64,000 nt of DNA from Beroe forskalii (GCA_011033025.1 WFMF01000554.1:44205-108204); one strand, 5' to 3'. Positions 11,383 to 22,597 are shown, counted from the stretch's first letter. Translations and numbers: made by a program. Notes: a model not told the origin generated them from the sequence alone.

Positions 11383-12522
11383 GGGGGGGGGGCCAACCCC
11401 CTCAATTTTGGTGGATATGAAAAATCGCCAATAGGGGGTTTAATTTTGGGGGGTTTTGGGGGGCTTAATTTTCAGTGTCAAAACAACCTTAACTGTGAAA
11501 AAAGGACATTTTTTTTCAAATGGTACCATTTTTGTTTCTGATTTTTGGCATCTTTTTCAAATGGTACCTTTTTTGTTTCTGATTTTTTGCACCATTTCGA
11601 AATGGTACCATTTATGTGTTTGATTTTTGACCCCCTTTTTTCCAAATTATAGTACCATTTTTGTTCGTGATTTTTGGTACTATTTTGAAATGGTACCATT
11701 TTTGTTTCCAGTTTTTGACACATTTTCTAAATGGTACCATTTTTGCTCATAATTTTTGGAACCTTTTTAAAATGGTACCATTTTTGCTCGTGATTTTTGG
11801 TACTTTTTGAAATGGTACCATTTTTGTTCGTGATTTTTCACACATTTTCCAAATGGTACCATTTTTCGTTGCTGATTTTGGCACCTTTTTAAAATGGTAC
11901 CGTTTTTGTTTCAGATTTTTTTTTTTCGTGATTTTTGGTACTTTCTTGAAATGGTACCATTTTAACTTCAGTTTTGACACATTTTTCCAAATGGTACCAT
12001 TTTGTTCATAATTTTCGGAACCTTTTGAAATGGTACCATTTTTGTTCGTGATTTTGGTACTTTTTTGAAATTATGGTACCATTTTTGTTAGTGACTTTCA
12101 CACATTTTCAAATGGTACCATTTTTGTTTCTGATTTAGGCACCTTTTTAAAATGGTACCGTTTTTTTGTTTCAGGTTTTCAGACCTTTAATTAAATGGTA
12201 CCAATTTTGTTTTTTTGATTTTGGCAACATTTTCAATTGGTACCTTCTCCGATTCTGAGTTTTCAGGCGTACCCTTTGAAATGGTACCAAATTTGTGTCC
12301 GATTTTTTGCACCTTTTCGAAGTGGTACCTTTTTTTGTTTGCAATTTTTGGCAATTTTTCAAAGGGTACCCTTTTTGTTGCCTAATTTTGACCCATTTCA
12401 GACCCATTTTGCTGTCGATAGGGGTTTAATTTTGGGGGGTTTAATTTAACCCCCCAGTGGATATAACAAATTGCCAATAGGGGGCTTAATTTTGGGGGGT
12501 TTTGGGGGGTTGGCCCCCCTCC
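11383..12522. mobile_element. 1.14 kb element with GGTACC minisatellite and GGTATAT duplications
   Basis: The ends are G-rich inverted repeats (GGGGGGCCAACCCCC on the left, GGGGGGTTGGCCCCCC on the right). They are flanked by GGTATAT at 11376-11382 and 12523-12529. The interior is about twenty copies of a roughly 40 bp unit around AATGGTACCATTTTTG. End-like sequence (TTGCCAATAGGGGGCTTAAT) recurs alone at 37191-37272 and the minisatellite unit recurs at 31818-31945. The minus-strand lysine-rich frames in it are repeat artefacts. Confidence 0.7.
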
Positions 12523-12559
12523 GGTATATGTACCAAGAGGGCCATATATAGAATTAAAT

Positions 12560-12765
12560 CTGCATTGAGTTAGGGTTAATCCGAATCCTAAAAATAACAC
12601 CAACCCTAACCCCAACCCAAACCTTAACCCCAGTCCTAACCCCAAATCTAACCCCAACCCTAACTCCAACCCTAACCTAAACCCTAACCCCAACCCTGAC
12701 CCCAACCCTGACCCCAATCCTAACCCCATTACCCTAACACTAACCTGAACCCTAAACTGACATAA
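12560..12765 (-). repeat. Telomere-like arm, right (CCCTAACC orientation)
   Basis: CCCTAACCCCAACCC-type repeats, the inverted partner of 11093-11244. Confidence 0.75.
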
Positions 12766-12822
12766 CGTGAAATGACAGCAGAAAAAAGAAGGAAGAATAC
12801 AGACTACTAGAGATCAATATTG

Positions 12823-13072
12823 GCGCCTATTGGTGCTAATACTTAAGACATCGCTCAGGACAAAAACCATAATCGGCGCCTCTAGGCGCTTATAGGCGAT
12901 GTATAGGCGCTTTTCGGTGCCTATAGGCGCTGATGACCGCTGATAAATTTAGACTTGTCAGCTATAGGCGCCTATAGGCGCCTATAGGCGCCTAAAAGCT
13001 GTACTGCCTATGCCCTATAGTCGCCGAACCGGCGCTTTTCGGCGCCGAATCAACGTTTTGCATAAATAGGAT
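12823..13072 (+). repeat. GGCGCCTATAGGCGCC-rich half element
   Basis: Dense overlapping GGCGCC and CTATAGGCG palindromes. The segment ends TTTTGCATAAATAGGATTTT and matches, in the same orientation, the right half of the element at 22633-23280. It lies 105 bp upstream of the DUF3987 start codon. Confidence 0.7.
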
Positions 13073-13177
13073 TTTGCCAAATTTGATTACATGTTTCACT
13101 CTGATTTCTTGTTTCGCTCAGAAGTGCTAGAAATATTTTGATTTAATTGCTAAATAGTATTCATTTAGTCATTTATA

Positions 13178-14773
13178 ATGCCACAAGAAGACAATGTGAA
13201 TTACCCTCAACTTTACAAAGAAATGTGGTCCATCCCTCAAGATTTCTCGAGGAGCTTCGTTTCTCCAATTGCACGGTGGATCAAAGTCAATAGCAGAATA
13301 CTGAATGTCCCGGATACATACATCGGGTTTCCTTTTTTAGCACTTGTCTCCCACCTTATGCAATTAACTGAAGTGAACGTAAGAGAGTCACATAGTGAAC
13401 CGATGGTGTTGTTCAGTATTGTAGTCGGAAAGAGCGGTACCAACAAAAGCGCGGCTGTGGAACTTATAAGACGTTTAGCAGATAAGATTACACCCAATAG
13501 TCTATTTGACTGCGGCAGTCTTGAGGGTTTGGCGAGCAAACTCTCTAACAATAATAATACCACACTTTGGCTCAATGACGAGATTCAGCCGTTTTTGGAC
13601 CTCGTTGATAATGGAACCAAGAGTTCAGTTGAGCGGGCAAGGTTTCTTACCCTATTTAATGGTTCCAGTTGGACCAAAACCACAAAAGGTAATGGAGACA
13701 GGTCACTCGATTGTACCCGCTTACAGATTACATCTTTTACTCAGCCCGTTAACTTTTGTGCATTTGCAAAGTCTAAACAGAACCAACAGGAGGGAATGTT
13801 CTCTCGTTTTCTTGTATCATTCCCAGTCGAATCGTATCGATTGTCAAATGAGATATCTGATGCGGTAAGAAAGGTACCATCGTTGTTAAACATGGAAAGC
13901 CTGTTAAACTTGTTATACATGAAATGCAAAAAGGGGGTTAACATAAAGTTGACGAAAGCAGCATTCAAACTTCATTTACAGAATGGAGATAGCTTGACTT
14001 TGTATAGGAGAGAACATAAGTACGAAGATGTGGGTTGTGGCCTTCAAGCCAAAAACGTGTCAATAACTGTTAGAATTGCGGGTATGTTATGTATCTTAAG
14101 GGAGCTCACTAGCATATTACCGTTTAGTCAAGACTCTGGTAATCTGGACAATATTACGAGTGAATCTGAAGATGAGATTAATGATGATGAAGAAAATGAA
14201 TCAGATTCTGACAAGAGTACGTCGGCTGAAGATAGTGAGATCTCAACAGGTTTGAGTAAGGAGAACGAAATCGATACATTTTATGTAAATTGCGCTGACT
14301 ATAGGGGCGCTATGAGAATAACGCAGAGGAGTCTATCCACATCTCAGATTATGGTAAACCATAAACCAACAAAGGTGGAAAGTAAAACGCCCCTCCAAAG
14401 ACCTCCCATCCCAGAACCTCATGAAATGACGTTAGACTTTCTCTATAACAACTACAAAGTCATAACTCAAAATATTCTAAGCAAGGAATCAGTTAAATTA
14501 AGTGAAATTACGCGTAATGGAACATATCCAATTGTTGATTGTGTTCGTGGCCCAGCAGTTGCTCGTAAGTTTGTGGATGGATTGAAGCATGTTGGTCTTG
14601 GTGATATTGAAGGAATTAATCGAAAGGCACATTTCAAAAGAAAGCGGCCACGTAATGAAACAGAGTACAAAGACATTAAAGGGAAATTTGCACGCTTTGA
14701 CGTAAACATCGGGCCTTATAACTTTGCTCATGAAAAAGCTAAATCTCAGAATTCATTTGAATCTCAAGACTGA
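13178..14773 (+). CDS. DUF3987-type P-loop protein, intronless
   Basis: One uninterrupted 531-codon frame. The N-terminal 230 residues have the layout of the DUF3987 family (P-loop proteins related to phage and plasmid primase-helicases). There is a Walker A motif GKSGTNKS at residues 84-91 and a Walker B-like LWLNDE at 130-135. A strand with polar end (ITSFTQP) sits at 184-190, and GMFSRFLVSFP at 206-216 would place an arginine near the nucleotide. A strongly acidic low-complexity insert covers about 320-355, and the C-terminus is basic (HFKRKRPRN near 485). The start chosen is the first ATG; a stop-rich AT sequence precedes it and AATAAA follows the TGA by 40 bp. The function is unknown. 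DUF3987 is mostly known from bacteria, phages and plasmids, so here it may be a domesticated mobile gene or part of an unrecognised element. I am confident of the fold and not of the role. Confidence 0.75.
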   Translation: MPQEDNVNYPQLYKEMWSIPQDFSRSFVSPIARWIKVNSRILNVPDTYIGFPFLALVSHLMQLTEVNVRESHSEPMVLFSIVVGKSGTNKSAAVELIRRLADKITPNSLFDCGSLEGLASKLSNNNNTTLWLNDEIQPFLDLVDNGTKSSVERARFLTLFNGSSWTKTTKGNGDRSLDCTRLQITSFTQPVNFCAFAKSKQNQQEGMFSRFLVSFPVESYRLSNEISDAVRKVPSLLNMESLLNLLYMKCKKGVNIKLTKAAFKLHLQNGDSLTLYRREHKYEDVGCGLQAKNVSITVRIAGMLCILRELTSILPFSQDSGNLDNITSESEDEINDDEENESDSDKSTSAEDSEISTGLSKENEIDTFYVNCADYRGAMRITQRSLSTSQIMVNHKPTKVESKTPLQRPPIPEPHEMTLDFLYNNYKVITQNILSKESVKLSEITRNGTYPIVDCVRGPAVARKFVDGLKHVGLGDIEGINRKAHFKRKRPRNETEYKDIKGKFARFDVNIGPYNFAHEKAKSQNSFESQD

Positions 14774-14812
14774 TCCTGTCTGTTGTTTTCATGGAATTGG
14801 CAGCTTATTGTC

Positions 14813-14818
14813 AATAAA
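14813..14818 (+). promoter_or_regulatory. Poly(A) signal AATAAA of the DUF3987 gene
   Basis: AATAAA 40 bp after the stop codon, in an AT-rich setting, supports a transcribed gene ending here. Confidence 0.55.
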
Positions 14819-15738
14819 GTTAATATGCAGTGTTGAAAACAAATTTTTACGACAGTTATAACAAATAGAAAGTTATTGATTTTGCCCAGGCCCAAGGGGT
14901 CAAAAATCCAATTTGAATAACCATGCGTTTCAGATTTATAGCTAGATTAATAGCTGACCATTTAATTAATTTATTGTGTATTTAGTTATTTATCGGACGT
15001 GCTTTTTTATAAATTATTTGAAGAAAAAGATATTTTATACAAATTCAAAGGTAAAAATGTACTACCTAATCATTCTTGATATTATTGTAAAATTTTATTC
15101 CAACCTAGAATAATGACAAGGAAACTAATTTCGTATACCAAAAAGTTTTTGTGTTCTTATTGTATCAAAAATAATTGTTATTTTGCTTCTAAGGTTATAG
15201 TATTGGAACCGTAAATTCATGATTTTTACATTGAATTGAATTCATATTTCAATTGAAATGAAATCTTTGATGAAATGATTAAATTGATTAATGAATAAAT
15301 TGACATACAAATAAAAATATATGAATTCATACGTTGATAAGTCGGTAAAGATATTTTGTTTACCCCAAATCTCAAGTTCCAAGATTTATAAATTCAAATT
15401 CTTTAAAAATTGCTTATGATTGAAACAAATTAATTAGTAATGTAAAGATGATTTATTAATTTCTTCATTATTACAGTGATTCATGTCATGTATACTGTTG
15501 GACGACAGCGTTAGGACTTGAAATCACCAATTCTCCATCGTACCATCTATGACTGGTTAGTTGAAATCTAGTTTTGAAATCTTACGAGGAGAATCGCCCG
15601 GCTTTATTAGTTTTTAATTTATTTTTTATTTATTGCCCTTATTACTGCAGTTTTCTTATTCAAGAGTAAATGTTGAGACGTATGCAATGTTATTCGTTGA
15701 AAATTTTCTATTTTAAGTCTTATAACTACACCAGTTAC
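14819..15738. other. AT-rich spacer, nothing recognised
   Basis: No reading frame, RNA gene or known repeat was recognised. The spacer ends at the first HINE-like element. Confidence 0.4.
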
Positions 15739-18197
15739 ACCACCAAAACCGTTGGACGGTTGGTCTAGTAACCCTCCGCTGGGATGGATGTGATCAGCCC
15801 ATTTTGTCTCTTTTCAGGTTCCGTTGTCACAGCGTAACCCGCGGGAGGTTACTAGACCAACCGTCCATCGGTTTTGGTGGTGATATCTTGACAGATGTAT
15901 GTAGTTTGAACCCATGTTACTTGCCCAAAGCCAGTTTGGACCCACGTTACTTGCCTTCACGTAGTCCGAACCCACGTTACTAGCCCATACGCCAGTCTAC
16001 CCACGTAACTCACCCTTAGGAAGTCCAAAACTACATTATTCTAACTTGGTATTAATAAAATTGATACATTTCTTAATTTCTACAAATCGACCACGTGAAC
16101 TCACGTGCTGAAATATAGCAACCTGATCTAATTTCACGTGCAATAGTCGCATTTAAACTCATTTAAACGTAATCAATTCGAAAATCCAGTGTAAATATCA
16201 ATATCTTCAAATCCCCTAATTTCTACACAACGTCTGCTTGTACTCACGTGCTGAAATATAGCAACCAGATCTAAGTTCAGGTGCATAAGCAGATAAGCTC
16301 ATTTCAACATAATCGAGTCGAAAATCCTGTGTAAATATTAATTTCTTTGAATCACCTATTTTCTACAGAACGTCCGCGTGTATTCACGTGTTACACTAGT
16401 CCATCGTATATTTCCCATCCCTATTCACGGCGAGACATGGAGAAACCATTATCAGTTCACCATCTGATCACAGACCATCTGATCACAGACCATCTGATCA
16501 CAGACCATCTGATCACAGACTAAAGTGCAAATTTTTGTCAGAAACATAATTTCAATCAATTTGCAGTTCAACATTTAGAAGCCTTGCACGACAACAATGA
16601 TCGACCGATCGCCCTGAAACTCGTTTTATAGTTACGTCTCAAGGTGTGAAAGTACCATAATATCAAAGTAAAACATAATCCAATGAAAACTCTTTGAAAT
16701 GGAGATGTCCAAAGTAACGCAAAATAGCGTTCTATCGCAAAATACGCTATTTTAGTGGTTTTACGCGATTTAGATGACGTCATCACAGCACCCAAATGGG
16801 CTTAAACCAACTTCCCATATAGCCTATAAGACAATTCCGCCTTAGTACAACATACTTTGACCGGTCTCATCTCTAAATAAGTCGCAGTTCTTGAAATCTC
16901 ACTCGTTTAAGTTTTGCCTATTGTAGTAAAGCAGAGAGCCATTAGTACTAAGTAGACTGTACATCACTGGCAGTGTAAAATGACGTCATCATCATAGCAG
17001 TCTGTAGCATGTTAAATACGCGTAACAATACAGTAGAGTGGAGAGCCAGTAGTACTAAGTAGACTGTACATCACTGGCAGTGTAAAATGACGTCATCATC
17101 ATAGCAGTCTGTAGCATGTTAAATACGCGTAACAGCATATGGAATGAATATAACGCACTACGGATACATCGTATAACATTCCACTGTACGTGTTTAGCTA
17201 GACAACAGAATATCTTAAATACCGATGGTACTTAAAAACGAGCCTGAAACATGAGCCCTACCGGCCCTACATAGCACATGAGTTACATATTCCTCTTCAC
17301 CGATAATGCTCCAAGGAGAAGGAGCGTGTAAAGTTCGCATTTCTATATTCAACTCCTTATTCATTGGACAACCGTTGTCACGTGGTTAGTTTACTTCCAT
17401 GCAATTGGCCCAAGACCCAAAGGAGGAGAAGAAGAAGGAGAAGAGGAATTGTAACTACATTTGGGGTTCGTGCACCACACTCAATTACTATTAGTTCATT
17501 ATTGTCACGTGGTGAAGATGCTCTTAGCTGATAGGATCACAGCTGCGGAGGGAGAGAATTGGAGCGGCAGACATATTGGTGTCTAAAGATACTGTTAGTT
17601 TGGCTGTCAATACTTAACGTTTAGGTGTAACTCTGGAATCTAAATTTAAGGGTATTTTTAGCACACACGTGACATTAAACGTGACTGTTCACGTGACCCA
17701 GACGACATGTACAAAAGGGGCGGTCCGGTTTTCCTTACCTTTTGTTTATTGTGTGGCATAGCAGAAGCTTTGTAACTATAAGTGACTTCCGAATGGAACC
17801 GTAACGAACTTTTTAACTATAAGTTAGTTACATAAGGGGAACTTGTTAACTATCAGTTAACTATAAGTTCCCCTCTAAATAAGGGTTTGACGTGGGTTCT
17901 AAACAGATGAAAATGCGGACAAAATTGATTTCAATGAGCTTGGATTCGAATCTGTTAAGCTCATCTTATCTCCGAATCTGAACTTTGTATTAGAAAACCA
18001 TTGTTCTTGAGTTCTTCTTACATTTTGCTGTTATGTGACCTCGACATTAATTTACAATCGCAGAATCTGCAATATTTTTGGATTCATATTAAATCCCATG
18101 TAAATATTTCGTAATTTCGTTACGTTGTACCCCTACCCCCCGTAACAAAATATTTCATCAATGACTTTGTTCAATTTATTGTACGTCCAACTGACTA
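15739..18197 (+). mobile_element. HINE/Helentron-like element, copy A with a different tail
   Basis: The first 1.19 kb matches the heads of the copies at 49094-50774 and 33248-34916. It starts with a 143 bp near-perfect palindrome (15739-15881, arms starting ACCACCAAAACCGTTGGACG), then three ~141 bp tandem units starting TTTCTACA near 16077, 16219 and 16359, then the core with GATGACGTCATCACAG. After about 16920 it leaves the family and continues into a 1.27 kb tail with a doubled 106 bp unit (16934-17134). It ends TACGTCCAACTGACTA. A 15 bp CCATCTGATCACAGA motif is repeated four times at 16461-16519. Confidence 0.75.
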
Positions 18198-18708
18198 CCT
18201 TAGTACCAGAAATATAGGCGACTAATAATCAAGGCGCAAGATATTAAGGCGACAAGATATTAAGGCGATTTTTCCTGGAGTTCCAATTGAAGTTTTTTTT
18301 CGAAAATAAACGATTTTTTCCATTTAAAATGGCTATGATATAAATATAAAATTGAACGAAAATGCAAAAAAATATTGTTAAGTGGGCCTTCAAAATACAG
18401 TACATCATATCCTGAGCTTTTCAAACGGGTCAATCAACATTCTAGAGTCAATAACGGCATCTTTACATTGTGCCACAGTGCAGTGACACCAGGAGTTGCA
18501 CTGATAACTGGCTATTAAGTTATTTATTAATTACTATGTTGCTAAATTGAAAAAGTCGATCGGGAGGAAAAAATAACTGAAAATAAAGTCTTTTAAAAAA
18601 TTAAGCCGACCAGATATTTAGACGACCAGATATTAAGGCGACAAGAAATTAAGGCGATTTTTCCAAAATCGCCTTAATTTCTTGTCGCCTATATTTCTGG
18701 TACTAAGG
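18198..18708. mobile_element. TA-flanked MITE with CCTTAGTACC ends
   Basis: The terminal inverted repeats are CCTTAGTACCAGAAATATAG and its complement at the right end, flanked by TA on both sides (18196-18197 and 18709-18710). Internal arms repeat AAGATATTAAGGCGAC. TA target duplication is typical of the Tc1/mariner group. It lies exactly at the junction of copies A and B. Confidence 0.85.
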
Positions 18709-18724
18709 TATACGTCCAACTGAC

Positions 18725-20805
18725 TATACGTCTGAAATATAGCAACCAGATCAAATTTCAGGTGCATAAGCTCAATTCAACATAATCAAGTCGAAAATCC
18801 CGTGTAAATATCAATTTCTTTGAATCACCTAATTTCTACAGAACGTCCGCGTGAATTTACGTGTTACACTAGTCCATCGTATATTTCCCATCCCTATTCA
18901 CTGCGAGACATGGAGAAACCAATATCAGTTCACCATCGGATCACAGAATAGGACTAAAGTGCAAATTTTTGTCAGAAACATAATTTCAATCAATTTGCAG
19001 TTCAACATTTAGAAGCCTTGCACGACAACAATGATCGACCGATCGCCCTGAAACTCGTTTTATAGCTACGTCTCAAGGTGTGAAAGTACCATAATATCAA
19101 AGTAAAACATAATCCAATGAAAATTCTTTGAGTTGGAGATGTCCAAAGTAACGCAAAATAGCGTTCTATCGCAAAATACGCTATTTTAGTGGTTTTACGC
19201 GATTTAGATGACGTCATCACAGCACCCAAATGGGCTTAAACCAACTTCCCATATAGCCTATAAGACAATTCCGCCTTAGTTCAACATACTTTGACCGGTC
19301 TCATCTCAAAATAAGTCGCAGTTCTTGAAATCTCACTCGTTTAAGTTTTGCCTATTGTAGTAAAGCAGAGAGCCATTAGTACTAAGTAGACTGTACATCA
19401 CTGGCAGTGTAAAATGACGTCATCATCATAGCAGTCTGTAGCATGTTAAATACGCGTAACAATACAGTAGAGTGGAGAGCCAGTAGTACTAAGTAGACTG
19501 TACATCACTGGCAGTGTAAAATGACGTCATCATCATAGCAGTCTGTAGCATGTTAAATACGCGTAACAGCATATGGAATGAATATAACGCACTACGGATA
19601 CATCGTATAACATTCCACTGTACGTGTTTAGCTAGACAACAGAATATCTTAAATACCGATGGTACTTACAAACGAGCCTGAAACATGAGCCCTACCGGCC
19701 CTACATAGCACATGAGTTACACTCCTCTTCACCGATAATGCTCCAAGGAGAAGGAGCGTGTAAGTTCGCATTTCTATATTCAACTCCTTATTCATTGGAC
19801 AACCGTTGTCACGTGGTTAGTTTACTTCCATGCAATTGGCCCAAGACCCAAAGGAGGAGAAGAAGAAGGAGAAGAGGAATTGTAACTACATTTGGGGTTC
19901 GTGTACCACACTCAATTACTATTAGTTCATTACTGTCACGTGGTGAAGATGCTCTTAGCTGATAGGATCACAGCTGCGGAGGGAGAGAATTGGAGCGGCA
20001 GACATATTGGTGTCTAAAGATACTGTTAGTTTGGCTGTCAATACTTAACGTTTAGGTGTAACTCTGGAATCTAAATTTAAGGGTATTTTTAGCACACACG
20101 TGACATTAAACGTGACTGTTCACGTGACCCAGACGACATGTACAAAAGGGGCGGTCCGGAGCCTTTCCTTACCTTTTGTTTATTGTGTGGCATAGCAGAA
20201 GCTTTGTAACTATAAGTGACTTCCGAATGGAACCGTAACGAACTTTTTAACTATAAGTTAGTTACATAAGGGGAACTTGTTAACTATCAGTTAACTATAA
20301 GTTCCCCTCTAAATAAGGGTTTGACGTGGGTTCTAAACAGATGAAAATGCGGACAAAATTGATTTCAATGAGCTTGGATTCGAATCTGTTAAGCTCATCT
20401 TATCTCCGAATCTGAACTTTGTATTAGAAAACCATTGTCTTCAGTTCTTCTTACATTTTACTGTTATGTGCTCTCGACATTAATTTACAATCGGAAAATC
20501 TGCAATATCTTTTGATTCATATTAAATCCCATGGAAATATTTCGTAATTTCGTTGCGTTGTACCCCTGTCCCCTACCCCCGTAACAATCCAATGTCTTAT
20601 CTATAAAGGTGTATGGGTATACTACAAACATAACAAAATACTGAATATCGATTTCCTAATTCAAAGATTAACATAAGAGGCGGAAGAGACTTAACTGTGA
20701 ATTATCAGCGATTACCCTACAGTTGTAAAGTCTCCCTGCCATCTGCGATGTAGGTGTACCATCAGCAGGTGACATTGTTCAATTTATTGTACGTCCAACT
20801 GACTA
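18725..20805 (+). mobile_element. HINE-like element, copy B (head-truncated tandem copy of A)
   Basis: Matches 16250-18197 over its length, including the doubled 106 bp unit (19370-19570) and the same tail ending TACGTCCAACTGACTA. It lacks the terminal palindrome and the first tandem units. It has about 190 bp (roughly 20590-20780) that copy A lacks. The two copies are nearly identical, so the duplication is recent. Confidence 0.75.
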
Positions 20806-21453
20806 TCTATTACATAAAGTAAAGTCACACGTGAATAATGTTTGTGCCGCCGTATACAATTAAATTTGAGCTTGCCAAGAGAAAGGAAGGCTAAACCAGG
20901 CTAAGTCGCGCCGTTGCTATGGATACAGATATTCTGCACGTGCAGATTATAATCAGTCCTATGCGAGAGTTTTCTTATACGTTGTTGACGCGCATTGAAG
21001 TGTTTGAAAGAACGGTGTGTTTACTGTTTTTTATCTTCTGAAGGTCGGGTATGGCAGGCATAGTGGAGGTAATTTTCTATAGCATCTCTTCATAAATCTG
21101 TGGCAGACGCGGGCGATTTAAATCGATGATAACGAAAAAAATGTGAATCTAAAGTAATTTAAGATTGACAAAAGCAAAATCAAATTGAATCGAATATGGG
21201 CTTAGAACATTTGGAATTTGAAAGACTGCCCTTGGCGTGAATCAATGCTTTATTCAACGTTCAGTATGAATACGATACTCGGTTTCAATTTTCAGATTTA
21301 ACGCAATCATACAAGAGCAAATTATAATAATCAAAACTTGCCCGGTTCAGCATTACTAAAAGTAACCAACGAATGATGGTAAATTTTTCTCCTTCATAAA
21401 CTTTTTGTGAGCTTATTATTTGTTTCTGTAGCAGGCCCAACGGGCTTTTCTAG
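20806..21453 (+). mobile_element. Helitron 1 of 3 (non-autonomous)
   Basis: It begins with TC (TCTATTACATAAAGTAAAG) directly after an A. It ends with a short hairpin (GCCCAACGGGC) and CTAG. These are the standard Helitron end features: 5' TC, a 3' hairpin a few bases before CTRR, insertion between A and T. It has no coding sequence. Confidence 0.85.
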
Positions 21454-22140
21454 TCTTATATATAAAGTAAAGTCACACGTGAATAATGTTTGTGCCGCCC
21501 TATACAATTAAATTTGAACTTGCCAAGAAAATATGAAGAGAAACGAAGGCTAAGTTGCGCCGTTGCTATGGATACAGATATTCTGCACGTGCAGATTATG
21601 ATCAATTCTATGCGAGTACTTTCTGATACGTTGTTGATTGCTGCGTTTTAGTGTTTGAACGAACGAAGTATTTACTGTTTTCATTTGAAATTCAAGATCT
21701 GGAAATAGAGAACGGGTATGGCTGGCATCGTGGAGGCTATTTCTGTTAGCATCTCTTCATAAATCTGTGACAGACGTCGGTCGATTTAAATCAATGCTGT
21801 GTTGATGGTAACGGAAAAATGTGAAATTACAGCAATTTAAGATTGAACAAAATCAAAATCAAATTGAATCGAATTTGGGCATAGCACATTGCGATTTTGG
21901 AATACTGGTTTTGGCGTAAATCAATGCTTTGATTCAACGTTCAGTATGAGTACGATACTCGGTTTTAATTTTCAGATTTAAATTCATCATACAAGAGCAA
22001 ATTATAATGATCAAAACTTGCACGGTCCAGCATTACTAAAAGTAACCAACGAATAATGGTTAATTTTGCTCCTTCATAAACTTATTGAGAGCTTATTATT
22101 TGGTCCTGTATTATCTAGGAGGCCCAACGGGCCTTTCTAG
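21454..22140 (+). mobile_element. Helitron 2 of 3 (non-autonomous)
   Basis: It begins TCTTATATATAAAG immediately after the CTAG of the first copy and ends GGCCCAACGGGCC, TTT, CTAG. It is similar to copy 1 through its length with many substitutions. Confidence 0.85.
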
Positions 22141-22488
22141 TCTTAATAATAAAGTAAATTCACACGTGAATAATGTTTGTGCCTCCGTATACAATTAAAT
22201 TTGAGCTTGCCAAGGAAATATCAGGAGAAAGAAAGGCTAAGCCGGGCTTAGTCGCGCCGTTGCTATGGATACAGATATTCTGCACGTGCAGATTAATCGC
22301 GCGCGCGTTCTTAACGGTTTAATGCTGTCTTGATTTCGGAGCTTTATAACTTTTGGTGTGATTAGAATTTTTTGATGCGGTAAAAATAATTTAGTTGATT
22401 TGAGTTGCGGGGTTTGAAATTTGCGAACGAGATGCTGCTTAGCAGCGCCGATTGAGCTCTGTGTATGCGGGCCCAACGGGCCTGCTAG
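22141..22488 (+). mobile_element. Helitron 3 of 3, internally shortened
   Basis: It begins TCTTAATAATAAAG directly after the CTAG of copy 2. It keeps the 5' 150 bp and a 3' end GGGCCCAACGGGCCTG plus CTAG, but the middle is shorter and different. The next base is T, as expected at a Helitron 3' junction. Confidence 0.8.
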
Positions 22489-22558
22489 TATAATATATAT
22501 TATTATATCACCATGTGACACTCGTTCCTCTATATATATACTCTGGCTACTCTTTTCT

Positions 22559-22597
22559 TTTACCGCGGGGGGTAACCGCCCTGGCCAGGGCGGGAAT
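22559..22597 (+). repeat. Tail fragment of the HINE-like family
   Basis: Contains the family 3' hairpin CCGCCCTGGCCAGGGCGG followed by GAAT, as at 50752-50774 and, inverted, at 33248-33270. Confidence 0.7.

Noticed and set aside
11478-12407. Lys-rich minus-strand ORFs
   Set aside because: Translation of the GGTACC minisatellite.
13237-14731. Other ORFs overlapping the DUF3987 gene
   Set aside because: Shadow frames of the 531-codon gene.
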